From positions 57,623,737 through 57,687,736 of the forward strand of contig NW_020312848.1 of assembly GCF_003265705.1 (NCBI RefSeq): a DNA stretch of 64,000 nt, read 5' to 3'. A program made the position numbers and the translations under genes. The notes below the pieces were generated by a model. It was not told the origin of the DNA. It did no database searches and was given only the letters and a program-made list of their open reading frames with translations. This DNA is from Callorhinus ursinus. Its lineage: Eukaryota > Chordata > Mammalia > Carnivora > Otariidae. Of this stretch, positions 43,960-55,810 are shown one piece after another. The stretch's first letter is position 1, and each line of letters begins with the position of its first letter.

Positions 43960-44640
43960 TTCAGAGTCTTCTATGATTCCATATGCATTTTTAGGTGGTT
44001 TTTTTTTTTGTATTTCTGTGAAAATGCCATTGAATTTTGATGCAGATTGCATTGAATCTGTGAATTGCTTTGGGTATTAAGGACATGGGTCTTAAGGACA
44101 TTATTAAAATAAGATTAATTTGGGGCACCTGGGTGGCTCAGTTGTTAAGCATCCGCCTTCAGCTCAGGTCATGATCCCAGAATCCTGGGATCGAGCCCCA
44201 CATCGGGCTCCCTGCTCGGCAGGAAGCCTGCTTCTCCCTCTCCCACTCCCCCTGCTTGTGTTCCTGCTCTCACTATCTCTCTGTCAAATAAATAAAATCT
44301 TAAAAAAAAATAAGATTAATTTTTCAAATCCTTGAAATTAGCTTATCTTCTTTAATTTCTTTCATCCCTGTTTTATAGTTTTCAGTGTACAAATCTTTCA
44401 CCCCCTTGGTTAAATTTATTACTACATATTTTATTCCATTTGATGCTAAAGTACATGGGATTTTTCAATTTATTTTTCTGATAGTTCATTATTAGTATAT
44501 AGATATATGATTTTTGATGTTGATTTTGTTTTCTGCAACTTTACTGAAATCATTCTTTCAAACAGATTTTGGTGGCATCTTTAGGGTTTTAGTGTATAAG
44601 ATTATGTCATATGCAATCACATGCATCCTTTAAAGCAACA
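43960..44640 (-). repeat. Old L1 ORF2 fragment, antisense, split by a CAN-SINE
   Basis: 'gccattgaattttgatgcag', 'attgcattgaatctgtgaat' before the SINE, then 'tttctttcatccctgtttta', 'tagttttcagtgtacaaatc', 'ccttggttaaatttattact' and 'ttttctgcaactttactgaa' after it. These line up with 52,390-52,710 of the near-complete L1, same strand. The CAN-SINE at 44,123 inserted into it. Confidence 0.88.
44123..44308 (+). repeat. CAN-SINE inside old L1
   Basis: GGGGCACCTGGGTGGCTCAG head, 'ggtcatgatcccagaatcct', 'gggatcgagccccacatcgg', 'ccctctcccactccccctgc', 'ctctgtcaaataaataaaat', A tail. The duplication aaaataagattaattt ends at 44,122 and recurs from about 44,308 to 44,322, merging with the A tail. Confidence 0.95.
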
Positions 44641-44644
44641 GGTT

Positions 44645-44975
44645 TCCTCTGATATGTGGCAAGGGAATTTGGATAATCTTTAGAAGCTGAGTTGCCACTG
44701 GTTGATAACCAGAAAGGAAACAGTACTACCCTTACAAGAACCTGAATTGTGTCCATAATTTAAATGAGCTTGGAAGTGACTTCTTCCTCAGAGACTCTTG
44801 ATAAAAGCTCATACTGGCTAAAAACCTTGTTTTCAGCTTGTGAGACCATAAGCAAATAACCTACCTGAGCCCACCAAGACCTCTGACTATAGAACTGTGA
44901 GATAATAAATGGGTATTATTTTAAGCTGCTAAGTTTGTGGTAATTTGTTATGCAACAATAGAAAACTAATATACT
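44645..44975 (+). repeat. Possible MaLR-type LTR, 3' part
   Basis: The end block, 'actgtgagataataaatggg', 'ttttaagctgctaagtttgt', 'ggtaatttgttatgcaacaa', 'tagaaaactaatata', is the usual terminal part of MaLR-class LTRs. The 5' part is too diverged to define. Confidence 0.5.
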
Positions 44976-46866
44976 CTTTCCAGAAGATAGGGAGGACAGA
45001 TCCTGTTAAAATATTTTGAAAAGAAAGCCCTTTGTTTATAATTATATTATCAGATATTTTATGCTTCTGTTAATGAATAGGAAGAAAGTTGGCTCTCAGT
45101 GTCCTGAGAGAGTCAAGAACATTAAGGCAGGATTCCAATAAAAGCCCACGATTTCTGCCAAGAGGATACATACAGAGCCTAACAGAACAGTTTTTTCTGT
45201 AGCCCTCACATAGTCAAACCCAACAGATTTACTCTAAACTGCAGGCAAAAACTCTCTGTATTTATATTCACCCACTGTAACCAACCAAGTTATGATCTCT
45301 AGATCTAAAACAGAACCATTCAGGACTCTCATTTCAATAGAGTGAATATTGTTTGTCATTTTACTGAGGGAGAATAAGGAGATAGTTAAACCATTTTGGT
45401 TAGTAGCTGAAACTTTGATCTCTTTCTGATTTAAAGAATCAAAATACAAGCCAATTTGCATGGAATAATTATTTTTGGGGGGACTTAATACATCTAAGAA
45501 CAGTCTTGTTATTTTGTTGTATCCTCAAAATTGGAAACCAGCTTGACTCCATTTTATGGCTATATGCCATTTTTTAAAATACAAAATGGCAATATTTGCA
45601 ATTATGTACATTCTTATGATGAGATAGTATTACTTGTACCTCATAGAAAATAGACTTATGAATTATGCTAGAAAGGCTTTTCCCTGTAACAAGAAAGAGA
45701 ATGTTAGAAAAATTAAATGATAATATTGTGAAGCCTGCTAGGACTACATTTTGTTATGAAATGAAATAAATGAAATAATAATATAGAACATTATAATATG
45801 GCCAGAACAATGATGTAATAATGGGAACTGGAAAGATGCCTAAATGTGAGCAAACTAGATTATGGTAGATGTAGATCTGTGAAAAAATGAAAAAGGAGTA
45901 AGAGATTTAATGCATAATTTTAACAAGGGAAAAGAGGTCATTGTATTTATAGGAAAGCTGAATGTGTTTAAAATATGAAAACATCTGAGCATGAGTCATG
46001 GCATTTGGAGAGCTTTAGATGTTGGCAGCCAGGTCACATAAGTGATCAACCAAAATGCGTTATTCACAAAATATATGGGAAGGAGGGACACATGTTTTCC
46101 TGCTTGTCTTAGTGCTGAACATACTAATGGGGACTTGCAAAGAGAATCAAAATTCAGAAGGAATTCGAGTACATATTGTCTGGACCTCATAGTGAGAGAT
46201 GATGTTAAAGGCAATGAAAGTTAGGCTGAAGGTTAATTTTAAAGCAGGAGAGAAATAAAGAAAGGCCAAAGGGAAGAGCATGAGGAGGCATTTATAAAGG
46301 ATGTTGGAAAGAGAAGACAACTAGGTAGTTAGAAAACAAAAGTGAATGGTAGATTGGTATTCTTAGGGATGGCAGTCTTACTTCTAAGTGTTCTTGGAAG
46401 GACAGTGGTATATATGCTTTGAGAAGGAAATTTGTCTCAAATATTACATCAAATCTGGATATCACGTTTTATTTCAAAATATTTTATGAAACTAAATATA
46501 ATCAGTCCCTGCCTTTTCACATTCTGAGAACCATGGTGTGAAGTAGGATATCCTAAAGATGGTTACATTCTTCCCTGAATGATCCCTGTTATCATTAGTG
46601 ATATATAATAAATCATGTAAATGACAACTGTATTAATAGAAAGCAAAAGTAATGGGAGGTAGTAGACAATATTTAAAAAGGACCTATTAAGAGCTGACAT
46701 GAGACTGTCTTTTATAAACTCCTATAGTCATTAAAAATGTGATATCTTTCACAGAATCTTCAGGCCAGAAGAAAGCAGAGGACTGCAATATTTTGTACCT
46801 TAGTTTTCACAGATCACATTAAAAAAAAATCTAATTTTGTTCTCTGTATTTGCATCTCTGTGTGTG
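44976..46866. other. Unassigned AT-rich sequence
   Basis: No recognisable gene. 45,960-46,330 is GA-rich and may be another ancient repeat piece. The frames of 60-75 codons are unconvincing. Confidence 0.4.
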
Positions 46867-46869
46867 TCT

Positions 46870-47275
46870 GTCTTTACTTTGTATTTTTAATTGAATTATA
46901 ATTGACATACACTGAATTATACATGTGTAAAATACAAAGATCGATAGATTTTTACACATACACACCCCAGGAAATATCATTACAATCAATGAACATATGC
47001 ATCAATGGGAAAATCTTCCTTCACACCTTTGAAATAATTCCCCTCAGCCCAGCCTTCTCTTTCCCTGAGTAATCATTGATTTTCCTTCTGTCACTATGGG
47101 TTATTTGCATTTTGTAGAATTTTATATAACTAGAATTATAAAGTCTATATTATTTTTGTCTGGTTTCTTTTACTCTCAATATAACTACTTTGAGATTATC
47201 CATGCTGTAGCATGTATGAATAGATCATTTTTATTGCTGAGTTGTATTCTATTGTATGTATTATGGGGTATAGAG
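46870..47275 (-). repeat. L1M 3' UTR fragment, antisense
   Basis: 'aattgacatacactgaatta', 'gatagatttttacacataca', 'ggaaatatcattacaatcaa', 'tttgtagaattttatataac', 'tttgagattatccatgctgt', 'ttttattgctgagttgtatt'. Confidence 0.85.
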
Positions 47276-47449
47276 AAAATATTTTTGTGTATTTTCAGTG
47301 TGGAGGCTTTCCAAATGAATTTTGCTGAAATCTTGATTTCTGGGCTAAAGGAAAGCCTTGGGAGATGAATTTATGATTGTATATAATGAAAGAACTCCAG
47401 ATGATCTTACTTTTGGAGGTACATGTTTACATTTTAAGAGAAAATGTAT
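47276..47449. other. Unassigned spacer between L1M pieces
   Basis: No family recognised. Confidence 0.4.
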
Positions 47450-49500
47450 TCTGGTCTTATAGTAATTTGGAAGTAGTTTCTACTTTTTAGTTTACTGCAA
47501 CAGGTTTTGTAGAATTGGTATTGCTTCTTCCTTAAATGGTAGAATTCACCATGGGAGTCCTCTTTCTCAAGTTTTTCTTTGGGATAGTTCTTATCTAAAA
47601 ATTAATTTTTTTCAGAGATACAAGTCTGTTCAGGTAATCTATTTCTTGATGAATGAGCTTTATTGATATTTTAAGTAATTTTTTCTACTTAATTTGTCAT
47701 CAAGTTTATTAAAATAAAAATGTTCATAATATCCCCCATATGCTTTTAGTACTACTGGAAACTGTATTGAGGTTAATTCTCTAATTCCTAATATTGGTAA
47801 GTCATGTTTTTTCTCTTTTATAGACTGGTTAGAGGTTTAACAGTTTAATTGGTTTTCTCTAATAGGTATCATTAATTTTCTTATTTTTTTAGTTTTATTG
47901 ATTTATTCTCTAAACTTTATTGTTCCAGTTTTTTGACTAACTTTGGGTCTTATTTGTTATTATTTTCTTAAGGTAAAAGCCAAGATGATTGATTTGAGAC
48001 TTTTCTTCCTTTCTAATATAAGCATGCATCGTTATATATACTTTAATAAGGCTTTAATGGCATTCCACAAAGTTTTATGGTGTATTTTGAATTTTATTCA
48101 TTTCAAAATGCATTCTAATTTCCCTTTTGATTTTGTCTTTGACCTATACATTTTTTAGAAGTATGTTATTTAGTTTCAGAATACTTGTAGCTTTTCCTGA
48201 TCTTTTACTGTTATATCTAGTTTAATTCCACTGTGGTCAGAGTGCATTCTTTGTATCACTTGAATTATTTCACTCTACTGAGTCTTATTTTATGACTCAT
48301 AATAAAGACTGTCATGGTAAATTTTTTGTATCCTTGTAAAGAATGTGTATCCTGCTGTCCTTGGTGAAGTCTCCTAAAAATGTCAATTAAGTCAACTTGT
48401 TAGATAGTATTCTCATTATCTTCTGATTTTCTGTATATCCTGTAAATTATTGTAAAAGGGGTATTGGAATATCCAACTATAATTTTAGATTTGTCCATTT
48501 CTCCTTGAAGTTTCATCAGTTTTTCTTTATGTATTTTGAAGTCCTGGTAAGCATTGAGGATTGCTACATTCTCTTTTTGAGTTAATCCTTTTAGCTTTTT
48601 TTTTTTTTTTAGGCAACCTATAGTTGAGGCTTGCTGTTTTTATTTAATCTGACACTCCCTCCTATTTAATTGGTATATAGACACTATTTATATTTAATAT
48701 GATTTATTCATATATTTAGGATTTTTTCCCCTTATTGTTCTATGTGTTCTTTGTTCCTTTGTTCCTTTCTCCCCCTTTTTTGGATTTATTAAATGTGTAT
48801 TATGGTCCAGTTTTATCTTTTATTGGATTATTGCCTCTTTTTAAAATTTTAGTTGTTGTTTCTGGATTTATGTTTATCTAACTTAATACAGTCTCACTCC
48901 AACAGCCTTATAATAAGGCACTAATATTTTTCCCTCCTGACCTTTTTGCTTTTATTTATGTTAGGGGTCCACACTACATTTTTGTTTATAAACAGTGGAT
49001 TATATTTTATTTACTTATTTATTTTTGTATTTCAAATATTCTTAAAAAGGTAAAAATTTTATATAGTTACCTATGAGGCATCACTTCTCATGTTCTTCAT
49101 TCTGTTGTGCAGATCTGTTTTTTCATTTAGTGTCATTTTTTCTTCTGTCAGAAGGGCCTCCTTTAACATCACTTGTAGTACAAGAGTACTCTTAGCTACA
49201 GAATGTGCTCCCTGGAATGGGTGGGTGGTGGGGGGAGGTGACCATGGACCCTGTGTCCACCTCCTGCCACAGCACAGTGCTTCCAGGTCTGAATCTCTCA
49301 TCCTAGCCCTCCAAACCCCCTGTCATGACAGCTTTCTTATCTTTGCTTCTCACTCTGTGAAGTCTTTTCTGTTCTCTGGAGTGGGAAGACTTATTTTTAC
49401 TCCTCAAACACTTTACTATAGATTTGTCCATATACATGAACTCCTTTCTTTTCTCTCAGAGGCTTTTAAAAAGGCACACACCAATGGTTGACAACTCTTT
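47450..49500 (-). repeat. Ancient L1M (ORF2 5' half and ORF1 region), antisense
   Basis: 47,460-48,550 follows the antisense ORF2 endonuclease/RT order: 'gtagaattcaccatgggagt', 'tggcattccacaaagtttta', 'tttaattccactgtggtcag', 'ttggtgaagtctcctaaaaa', 'attggaatatccaactataa'. From about 48,600 it passes to ORF1-side sequence ('ctcctttaacatcacttgta', 'gtacaagagtactcttagct'). It is heavily diverged, with no usable frame. The 133-codon plus frame at 49,090-49,491 is antisense to it. Confidence 0.8.
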
Positions 49501-49544
49501 TTTCTATTGTGTCATCTTTTCCCTGGAATTCTGGGTATTTTAGA

Positions 49545-49797
49545 AATTAATTATTTTTAATTGAAATATATTGATGTTCAATATTACATTAGTTTCAAGT
49601 GTATAAAATAGTGCTTCGACATTGATGTACATTACAAAATTCTCACTGCGATCATTGTGTTTACTATTTGTCATCATGCAAAGTTATTACAATACTATTG
49701 ACAATATTCCCTTGTTGTACTCTGCATCCCTGTGATTTATTTATTTCCTTACTGGAGGTTTGTACCTCTTAATCTCCTTTACCTGTTTTCCCCTGTA
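49545..49797 (-). repeat. L1 3' UTR fragment (L1MA/MB type), antisense
   Basis: 'attgaaatatattgatgttc', 'attagtttcaagtgtataaa', 'tgtacattacaaaattctca', 'tgcaaagttattacaatact', 'tcccttgttgtactctgcat', 'gaggtttgtacctcttaatc'. A textbook order for this L1 3' UTR class. Confidence 0.9.
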
Positions 49798-50600
49798 TAA
49801 AGCACTTATACAACTCAACACCAGAAAAAAAAACAATTAGAATTCTGGCTATATTGCTAAGAGAATTACCTAGGGATAAAAGGAAATTAAAGGGGAAAAG
49901 GGATTTCAGAAATGTTTTCCTACAGTGTATCTTCTTGTACATGAAGCACAAGCGTTGTGTTTGGCATTGGGTAGTGCTCTGTAACAATTCCTTTCCTTGT
50001 CCATGCCAGTGTCCTCTGAAAAGGACATTTTCTCTAGATCATTGAAAGACCTTGGTGGGAAATACAAACAAATCAGGATTTTTCCTTTATTCTCATAGCT
50101 TCATAATTCATAAATTCCCCCAAACTGAAGTGTGTGGTAACTCAGCAAGGAGGAGAGGTAATTAAGAAAAAGGTGTGGCTAATCCTACAGAATAGCCTTG
50201 AAAATAAGTGACCAGAAATTTTAATCATCATACAAAGGGTGAGTCACTAACGAGGCTCAGTTGTAGTTGTTACTAATCCATGGGGTAGTAGGTGTTTCAA
50301 GGTAGAGTTTATGGTGATGGTCGTACATACAGAAAAGAAAGCCAGCCTCTAGGAATAAATAAGGCATCAGTGTTCTAACCAAGTGGGCTAGTATTTACCA
50401 GGATGCAGGTTTTTTGTTGTTGTTTGTTTGTTTTTAGTTTTGCCCTACTCCAGGAAGAGCGAGACAGGAAAGGGAAGGCTATGCCTGTTAGGATACTCAT
50501 CCCAGATCAAGCCCTTTGCTGGAAATTTTACATGGTTTATCTTACTTGATCTTCATAATCAAAGTTGCTCTGAGCCTTCCTCCAGACATACCAGGTTTGG
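49798..50600. other. Unassigned sequence
   Basis: No recognisable gene. Short frames only. Confidence 0.45.
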
Positions 50601-50875
50601 GGGAGGAAAATACATTTTTAAAAAAAAATTTTTATTGTTATATTAATCACCATACATTACATCATTAGTTTTGGATGTAGTGTTCCATGATTCATTGTGC
50701 ATAACACCCAGTGCTCCACGCAGAACCTGCCCTCTTTAATACCCATCACCAGGCTAACCCATTCCCCCACCCCTCTCCCCTCTAGAACCCTCAGTATGTT
50801 TTTCAAAGTCCATCATCTCTCATGGTTCGTCTCCCCCTCCAAATTCCCCCCCTTCATTCTTCCCCTCCTGCTATC

Positions 50876-50975
50876 NNNNNNNNNNNNNNNNNNNNNNNNN
50901 NNNNNNNNNNNNNNNNNNNNNNNNNNNNNNNNNNNNNNNNNNNNNNNNNNNNNNNNNNNNNNNNNNNNNNNNNNN
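50876..50975. other. Assembly gap of exactly 100 N
   Basis: A run of 100 N between 'cctgctatc' and 'ataccctcccc' in the L1 3' UTR. The same two flanks in the L1 at 4613 are 99 bp apart (4877-4975), so little or nothing beyond ordinary L1 is likely hidden. Confidence 0.95.
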
Positions 50976-51071
50976 ATACCCTCCCCAATGTCTGTCACCC
51001 AGCCACCCCATCCCTCCCACCCCCCCACCACTCCAGCAACCCTCAGTTTGTTTCCTGAGATTAAAAATTCT

Positions 51072-54000
51072 TCATATCAGTGAGGTCATATGATACATGT
51101 CTTTCTATGATTGAGTTAATTCACTCAGCATAACACCCTCCAGTTCCATCTACATCGTTGCAAATGGCAAGATCTCATTCCTTTTGATGGCTGCATAATA
51201 TTCTATTGTGTATATATACCACATCTTCTTTATCTATTCAGCTGTCGATGGACATCTTGGCTCTTTCCACAGTTTGGCTATTGTGAACATTGCTGCTATA
51301 AACATTGGGGTGCATGTACCCCTTCGGATCCCTACATTTGTATCTTTGTGGTAAATACCCAGTAGTGCAATTGCTGGATCGTATGGTAGCTCTATTTGAG
51401 GAACCTCCATACTGTTTTCCAGAGTGGCTGCACCAGCTTGCATTCCCACCAACAGTGTAGGAGGGTTCCCCTTTCTCCGCATCCCCACCAGCATCTGTCG
51501 TTTCCTGACTTGTTAATTTTAGCCATTCTGACTGGTGTGAGGTGGTATCTCATTGAGGTTTTGATTTGGATTTCCCTGATACCGAGCAATGTCGAGCACT
51601 TTTTCATGTGTCTGTTGGCCATTTGGATGTCTTCTTTGGGAAAATGTCTGTTCATGTCTTCTGCCCATTTCTTGATTGGATTATTTGTTCTTTGGGTGTT
51701 GAGTTTGGTAAGTTCTTTATAGATTTTGGATACTAGGCCTTTATCTGATACATCATTTGCAAATATCTTCTCCCATTCTGTCAGCTGTCTTTTGGTTTTG
51801 TTGACTGTTTCTTTTGCTGTGCAAAAGCTTTTTATCTTGATGAAATCCCAATAGTTCATTTTTGCCCTTGCTTCCCTTGCCTTTGGCACAGTTTCTAGGA
51901 AGAAGTTGCTGCGGCTGAGGTCGAAGAGGTTGCTGCCTGTGTTCTCCTTTAGGATTTGGATGGACTCCTGTCTCACGTTTAGGTCTTTCAACCATTTGGA
52001 GTCTATTCTTGTGTGTGGTGTAAGGAAATGGTCCAGTTTCATTCTTCTGCATGTGGCTGTCCAATTTTCCCAACACCATTTGTTGAAGAGACTGTCTTTT
52101 TTCCATTGGACATTCTTGCCTGCTTTGTCAAAGATTAGTTGACCATAGAGTTAAGGGTCCATTTCTGGGCTCTCGATTCTGTTCCATTGATCTATGTGTC
52201 TGTTTTTGTGCCAGTACCATACTGTCTCGATGATGACAGCTTTGTAATAGAGCTGGAAGTCCGGAATTGTGATGCCACCAGCTTTGCTTTTCTTTTTCAA
52301 AATTCCTCTGGCTATTCGGGGTCTCTTCTGGTTCCATACAAATTTTAGGATTATTTGTTCCATTTCTTTGAAAAAAGTGGATGGTATTTTGATGGGGATT
52401 GCATTGAATGTGTAGATTGCTCTAGGTAGCATTGACATCTTCACAATGTTTATTCTTCCAATCCATGAGCATGGAACGTTTTTCCATTTCTTTGTGTCTT
52501 CCTCAATTTCTTTCATGAGTATTTTATAGTTTTCTGAGTACAGATCCTTTGCCTCTTTGGTTAAATTTATTCCTAGGTATCTTATGGTTTTGGGTGCAAT
52601 TGTAAATGGAATCAACTCCTTGATTTGCCTCTCTTCTGTCTTGTTGTTGGTGTATAGGAATGCCACTGATTTCTGTGCATTGATTTTATATCCTGCTACT
52701 TTACTGAATTCCTATATGAGTTCTAGCAGTTTTGGGGTGAAGTCTTTTGGGTTTTCCACCTACAGTATCATATCATCTGCAAAGAGTGAGAGTTTGGCTT
52801 CCTCTTTGCCTATTTGGATGCCTTTGATTTCTTTTTGTTGTCTGATTGCCGTGGCTAGGACTTCTACTACTATGTTGAATAGCAGTGGTGAGAGTGGACA
52901 TCCCTGCCATGTTCCTGACCTTAGGGGGAAAGCTCTCAGCTCTTCCCCATTGAGAATGATATTCGCTGTAGGTTTTTCATAGATGGCTTTTATGATATTG
53001 AGGTATGTACCCTCTATCCCTATACTCTGAAGAGTTTTGATCAAGAAAGGATGCTGTACTTTGTCAAATGCTTTTTCTGCATCTATTGAGAGGATCATAT
53101 GATTCTTGTTCTTTCTTTTGTTAATATATTGTATCATGTTGATTGATTTGTGGATGTTGAACCAACCTTGCAGCCCAGGGATAAATCCCACTTGGTCATA
53201 GTGAATAATCCTTTTAATGTACTGTTGGATCCTATTGGCTAGTATTTTGGTGAGAATTTTTTCATCCATGTTCATCAAAGATATTGGTCTGTAATTCTCT
53301 TTTTTGATGGGGTCTTTGTCTGGTTTTGGGATCAAGGTAATGGTGGCCTCATAAAACGAGTTTGGAAGTTTTCCTTCCATTTCTATTTTTGGAACTGTTT
53401 CAGGAGAATAGGGATTAATTCTTCTTTAAATGTTTGGTAGAATTCCCCTGGGAAGCCATGTGGCCCTGGGCTTTTGTTTGTTGGGAGATTTTTGATGACT
53501 GCTTCAATTTCCTTAGTGGTTATAGGTCTGTTCAGGTTTTCTATTTCTTCCTGGTTCAATTTTGGCAGTTGATACATCTCTAGGAATGCATCCATTTCTT
53601 CCAGGTTATCTAATTTGCTGGCATAGAGTTGCTCATAATATATTCTTATAATTGTTTGTATGTCTTTGGTGTTGGTTGTGATCTCTTCTCTTTCATTCGT
53701 GAATTTTTTGATTTGGGTCATTTCTCTCTTCTTTTTGATCAGTCTGGCCAGGGGTTTAATTCTTTCAAAGAACCAGCTCCTAGTTTTGTTGATCTGTTCT
53801 ACTTTTGTTTTGGTTTATATTTCATTGATATCTGCTCTGATCTTTATTATTTCTCTTCTGCTGGGTTTAGGTTTTATTTGCTGTTTTTTCTCTAGCTCCT
53901 TTAGGTGTAGGGTTAGGTTGTATATTTGAGACCTTTCTTGTTTCTTGAGAAAGGCTTGTATTGCTATATACTTTCCTCTCAGGACTGCCTTTGCTGTATC

Positions 54001-54846
54001 CCAAAGACTTTGAACAGTTGTGTTTTCATTTTCATTGGTTTCCATGAATTTTTTAAATTTTTCTTTAATTTCCTGGTTGACCCATTCATTCTTCAGTAGG
54101 ATGCTCTTTAGCCTCCAAGTATTTGAGTTCTTTCCGACTTTCCTCTTGTGATTGAGTTCTAGTTTCAAAGCATTGTGGCTGAAAATATGCAGGGAATGAT
54201 CCCAATCTTTTGGTACCGGTTGAGACCTGATTTGTGACCTAGGATGTGATCAGTTCTGGAGAATGTTCCATGGGCACTAGAGAAGAATGTGGGATGGCAT
54301 GTTCTGAATATGTCTTTGAAGTCCATTTGGTCCAGTGTGTCCTTTAAAGTCCTTATTTCCTTGTTGATCTTTTGCTTAGATGATCTGTCCATTTCAGTCA
54401 GGGGGGTGTTAAAGTCCCCCACTATTATTGTATTGTTGTCAATGTGTTTCTTTGCTTTTGTTATTATTTGCCTCATATAATTGGCTGCTCCCATGTTAGG
54501 GGCATAGGTATTTACAATTGTTAGATCTTCTTGTTGGATAGACCCTTTAAATAGGATATAGTGTCCTTCCTCATCTCTTATCACAGTCTTTGCTTTAAAA
54601 TCGAATTTGTCTGATATAAGGATTGCCACCCTAGCTTTCCATTGGTGTCCATTAGCATGGTAAATGGTTTTCCACCCCCCTCACTTTCAATCTGGAGGTG
54701 TCTTTGGGTCTAAAATGAGTCTCTTGCAGACAGCATATTGATGGGTCTCGTTTTTTAATCCATTCTAATAGCCTGTTTCTTTTGATTGGGGCATTTAGCC
54801 CATTTACATTCAGGGTAACAATTGAAAGATATGAATTTAGTGCCAT
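51072..54846 (-). pseudogene. L1 ORF2 (endonuclease and reverse transcriptase), broken
   Basis: Start at 54,846 (MALNSYLSIVTLNVNGLNAP) and stop at 51,072-51,074. The 3775 nt are not a multiple of three, against about 1275 codons expected. Endonuclease marks: QETH near residue 43, then VGDFNTPL and SRTDHILGHKSGL in the next piece. RT marks: the block with [19 protein letters not shown] and the catalytic FADD (end of the piece at 52,760-53,380). The C-terminal Cys/His motif [18 protein letters not shown] follows at 51,392-52,042. Breaks visible: a frameshift near a C/G run at about 54,670, a stop at about 53,815, a frame change near 53,380, a stop just after FADD at about 52,760, and more frame changes at about 52,150 and 51,392. 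It would not make a full protein. Confidence 0.94.
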
Positions 54847-54927
54847 TGTATTGCCTGTAAGGTGACTGTTACTTTATATTGCCTGTGTTCCTTTCTGGTC
54901 TATGCTGCTTTTAGTCTCTCTCTTTGC

Positions 54928-55810
54928 TTAGAGGACTCCTTTCAATATTTCTTGTAGGGCTGGTTTCGTGGTTGCAAATTCCTTTAGTTTTTGTTTGTCC
55001 TGGAAGCTTTTTATCTCTCCTTCTATTTTCAATGACAGCCTAGCTGGATATAGTATTCTTGGCTTCATATTTTTCTCGCTTAGTGCTCTGAAGATATCAT
55101 GCCAGTCCTTTCTGGCCTGCCAGGTCTCTGTAGATAGGTCTGTTGCCAATCTAATGTTTCTACCATTATAGGTTACATATCTCTTCTCCCGAGGTGCTTT
55201 CAAGATATTCTCTTTGTCTCTGAGACTCGTAAGTTTTACTATTAGATTTCTGGGTGTTGACCTATTTTTATTGATTTTGAGAGGGGTTCTCTGTGCCTCC
55301 TGGATTTTGATACCTCCTTCCTTCCCCACATTAGGGAAGTTCTCTGCTGTAATTGGCACCAATATACCTTCTGCCCCTCTCTCTCTTTCTTTTTCTTCTG
55401 GGATCCCAGTTATTCTAATGTTGTTTCATCTTATTGTATTGCTTATCTCTCAAATTCTGCCCTCCTGATCCAGTAGCTGTTTATCTCTCCTTTTCTCAGC
55501 TTCTTTATTTTCCATCATTTGGTCTTCTATATCGCTGATTCTCTCTTCTGCCTCATTTATCCTAGCAGTTAGTGCCCCCATTTTTTATTGCACTTCATTA
55601 ATAGCCTTTTTGATTTCGATTTGGTTAGATTTTAGTTCTTTTATTTCTCCAGGAAGGGTTTCTCTAATAACTTCCATGCTTTTTTCAAGCCCAACTAGTG
55701 ATTCTGAACTCTAGGTCCGACATCGTACTAACATCCGTATTGAGTAGGTCCCTGGCAGAGGGTACTACCTCTTGTTGTTTTTGCTGAGGTGATTTTTTTC
55801 ATCTTGTCAT
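54928..55810 (-). pseudogene. L1 ORF1 (RNA-binding coiled-coil protein), broken
   Basis: The ORF1 protein normally trimerises by a coiled coil and coats L1 RNA. The likely start ATG is at 55,810-55,808, but codon 4 is TGA (55,801-55,799), probably a decayed CGA. A short deletion near 55,690-55,720 removes part of the N-terminal region by comparison with what I expect. The C-terminal 144 codons (55,362-54,928) are open and hold the RNA-binding part: AENFPNVGKEGGIKIQEAQR, DLSTETWQARKDWHDIFRAL and ILYPARLSLKIEGEIKSF. The stop lies 81 bp before the ORF2 start. Confidence 0.92.

Noticed and set aside
49090..49491. 133-codon plus frame as a gene
   Set aside because: Antisense to an ancient L1M ORF1 region, with no recognisable domain.
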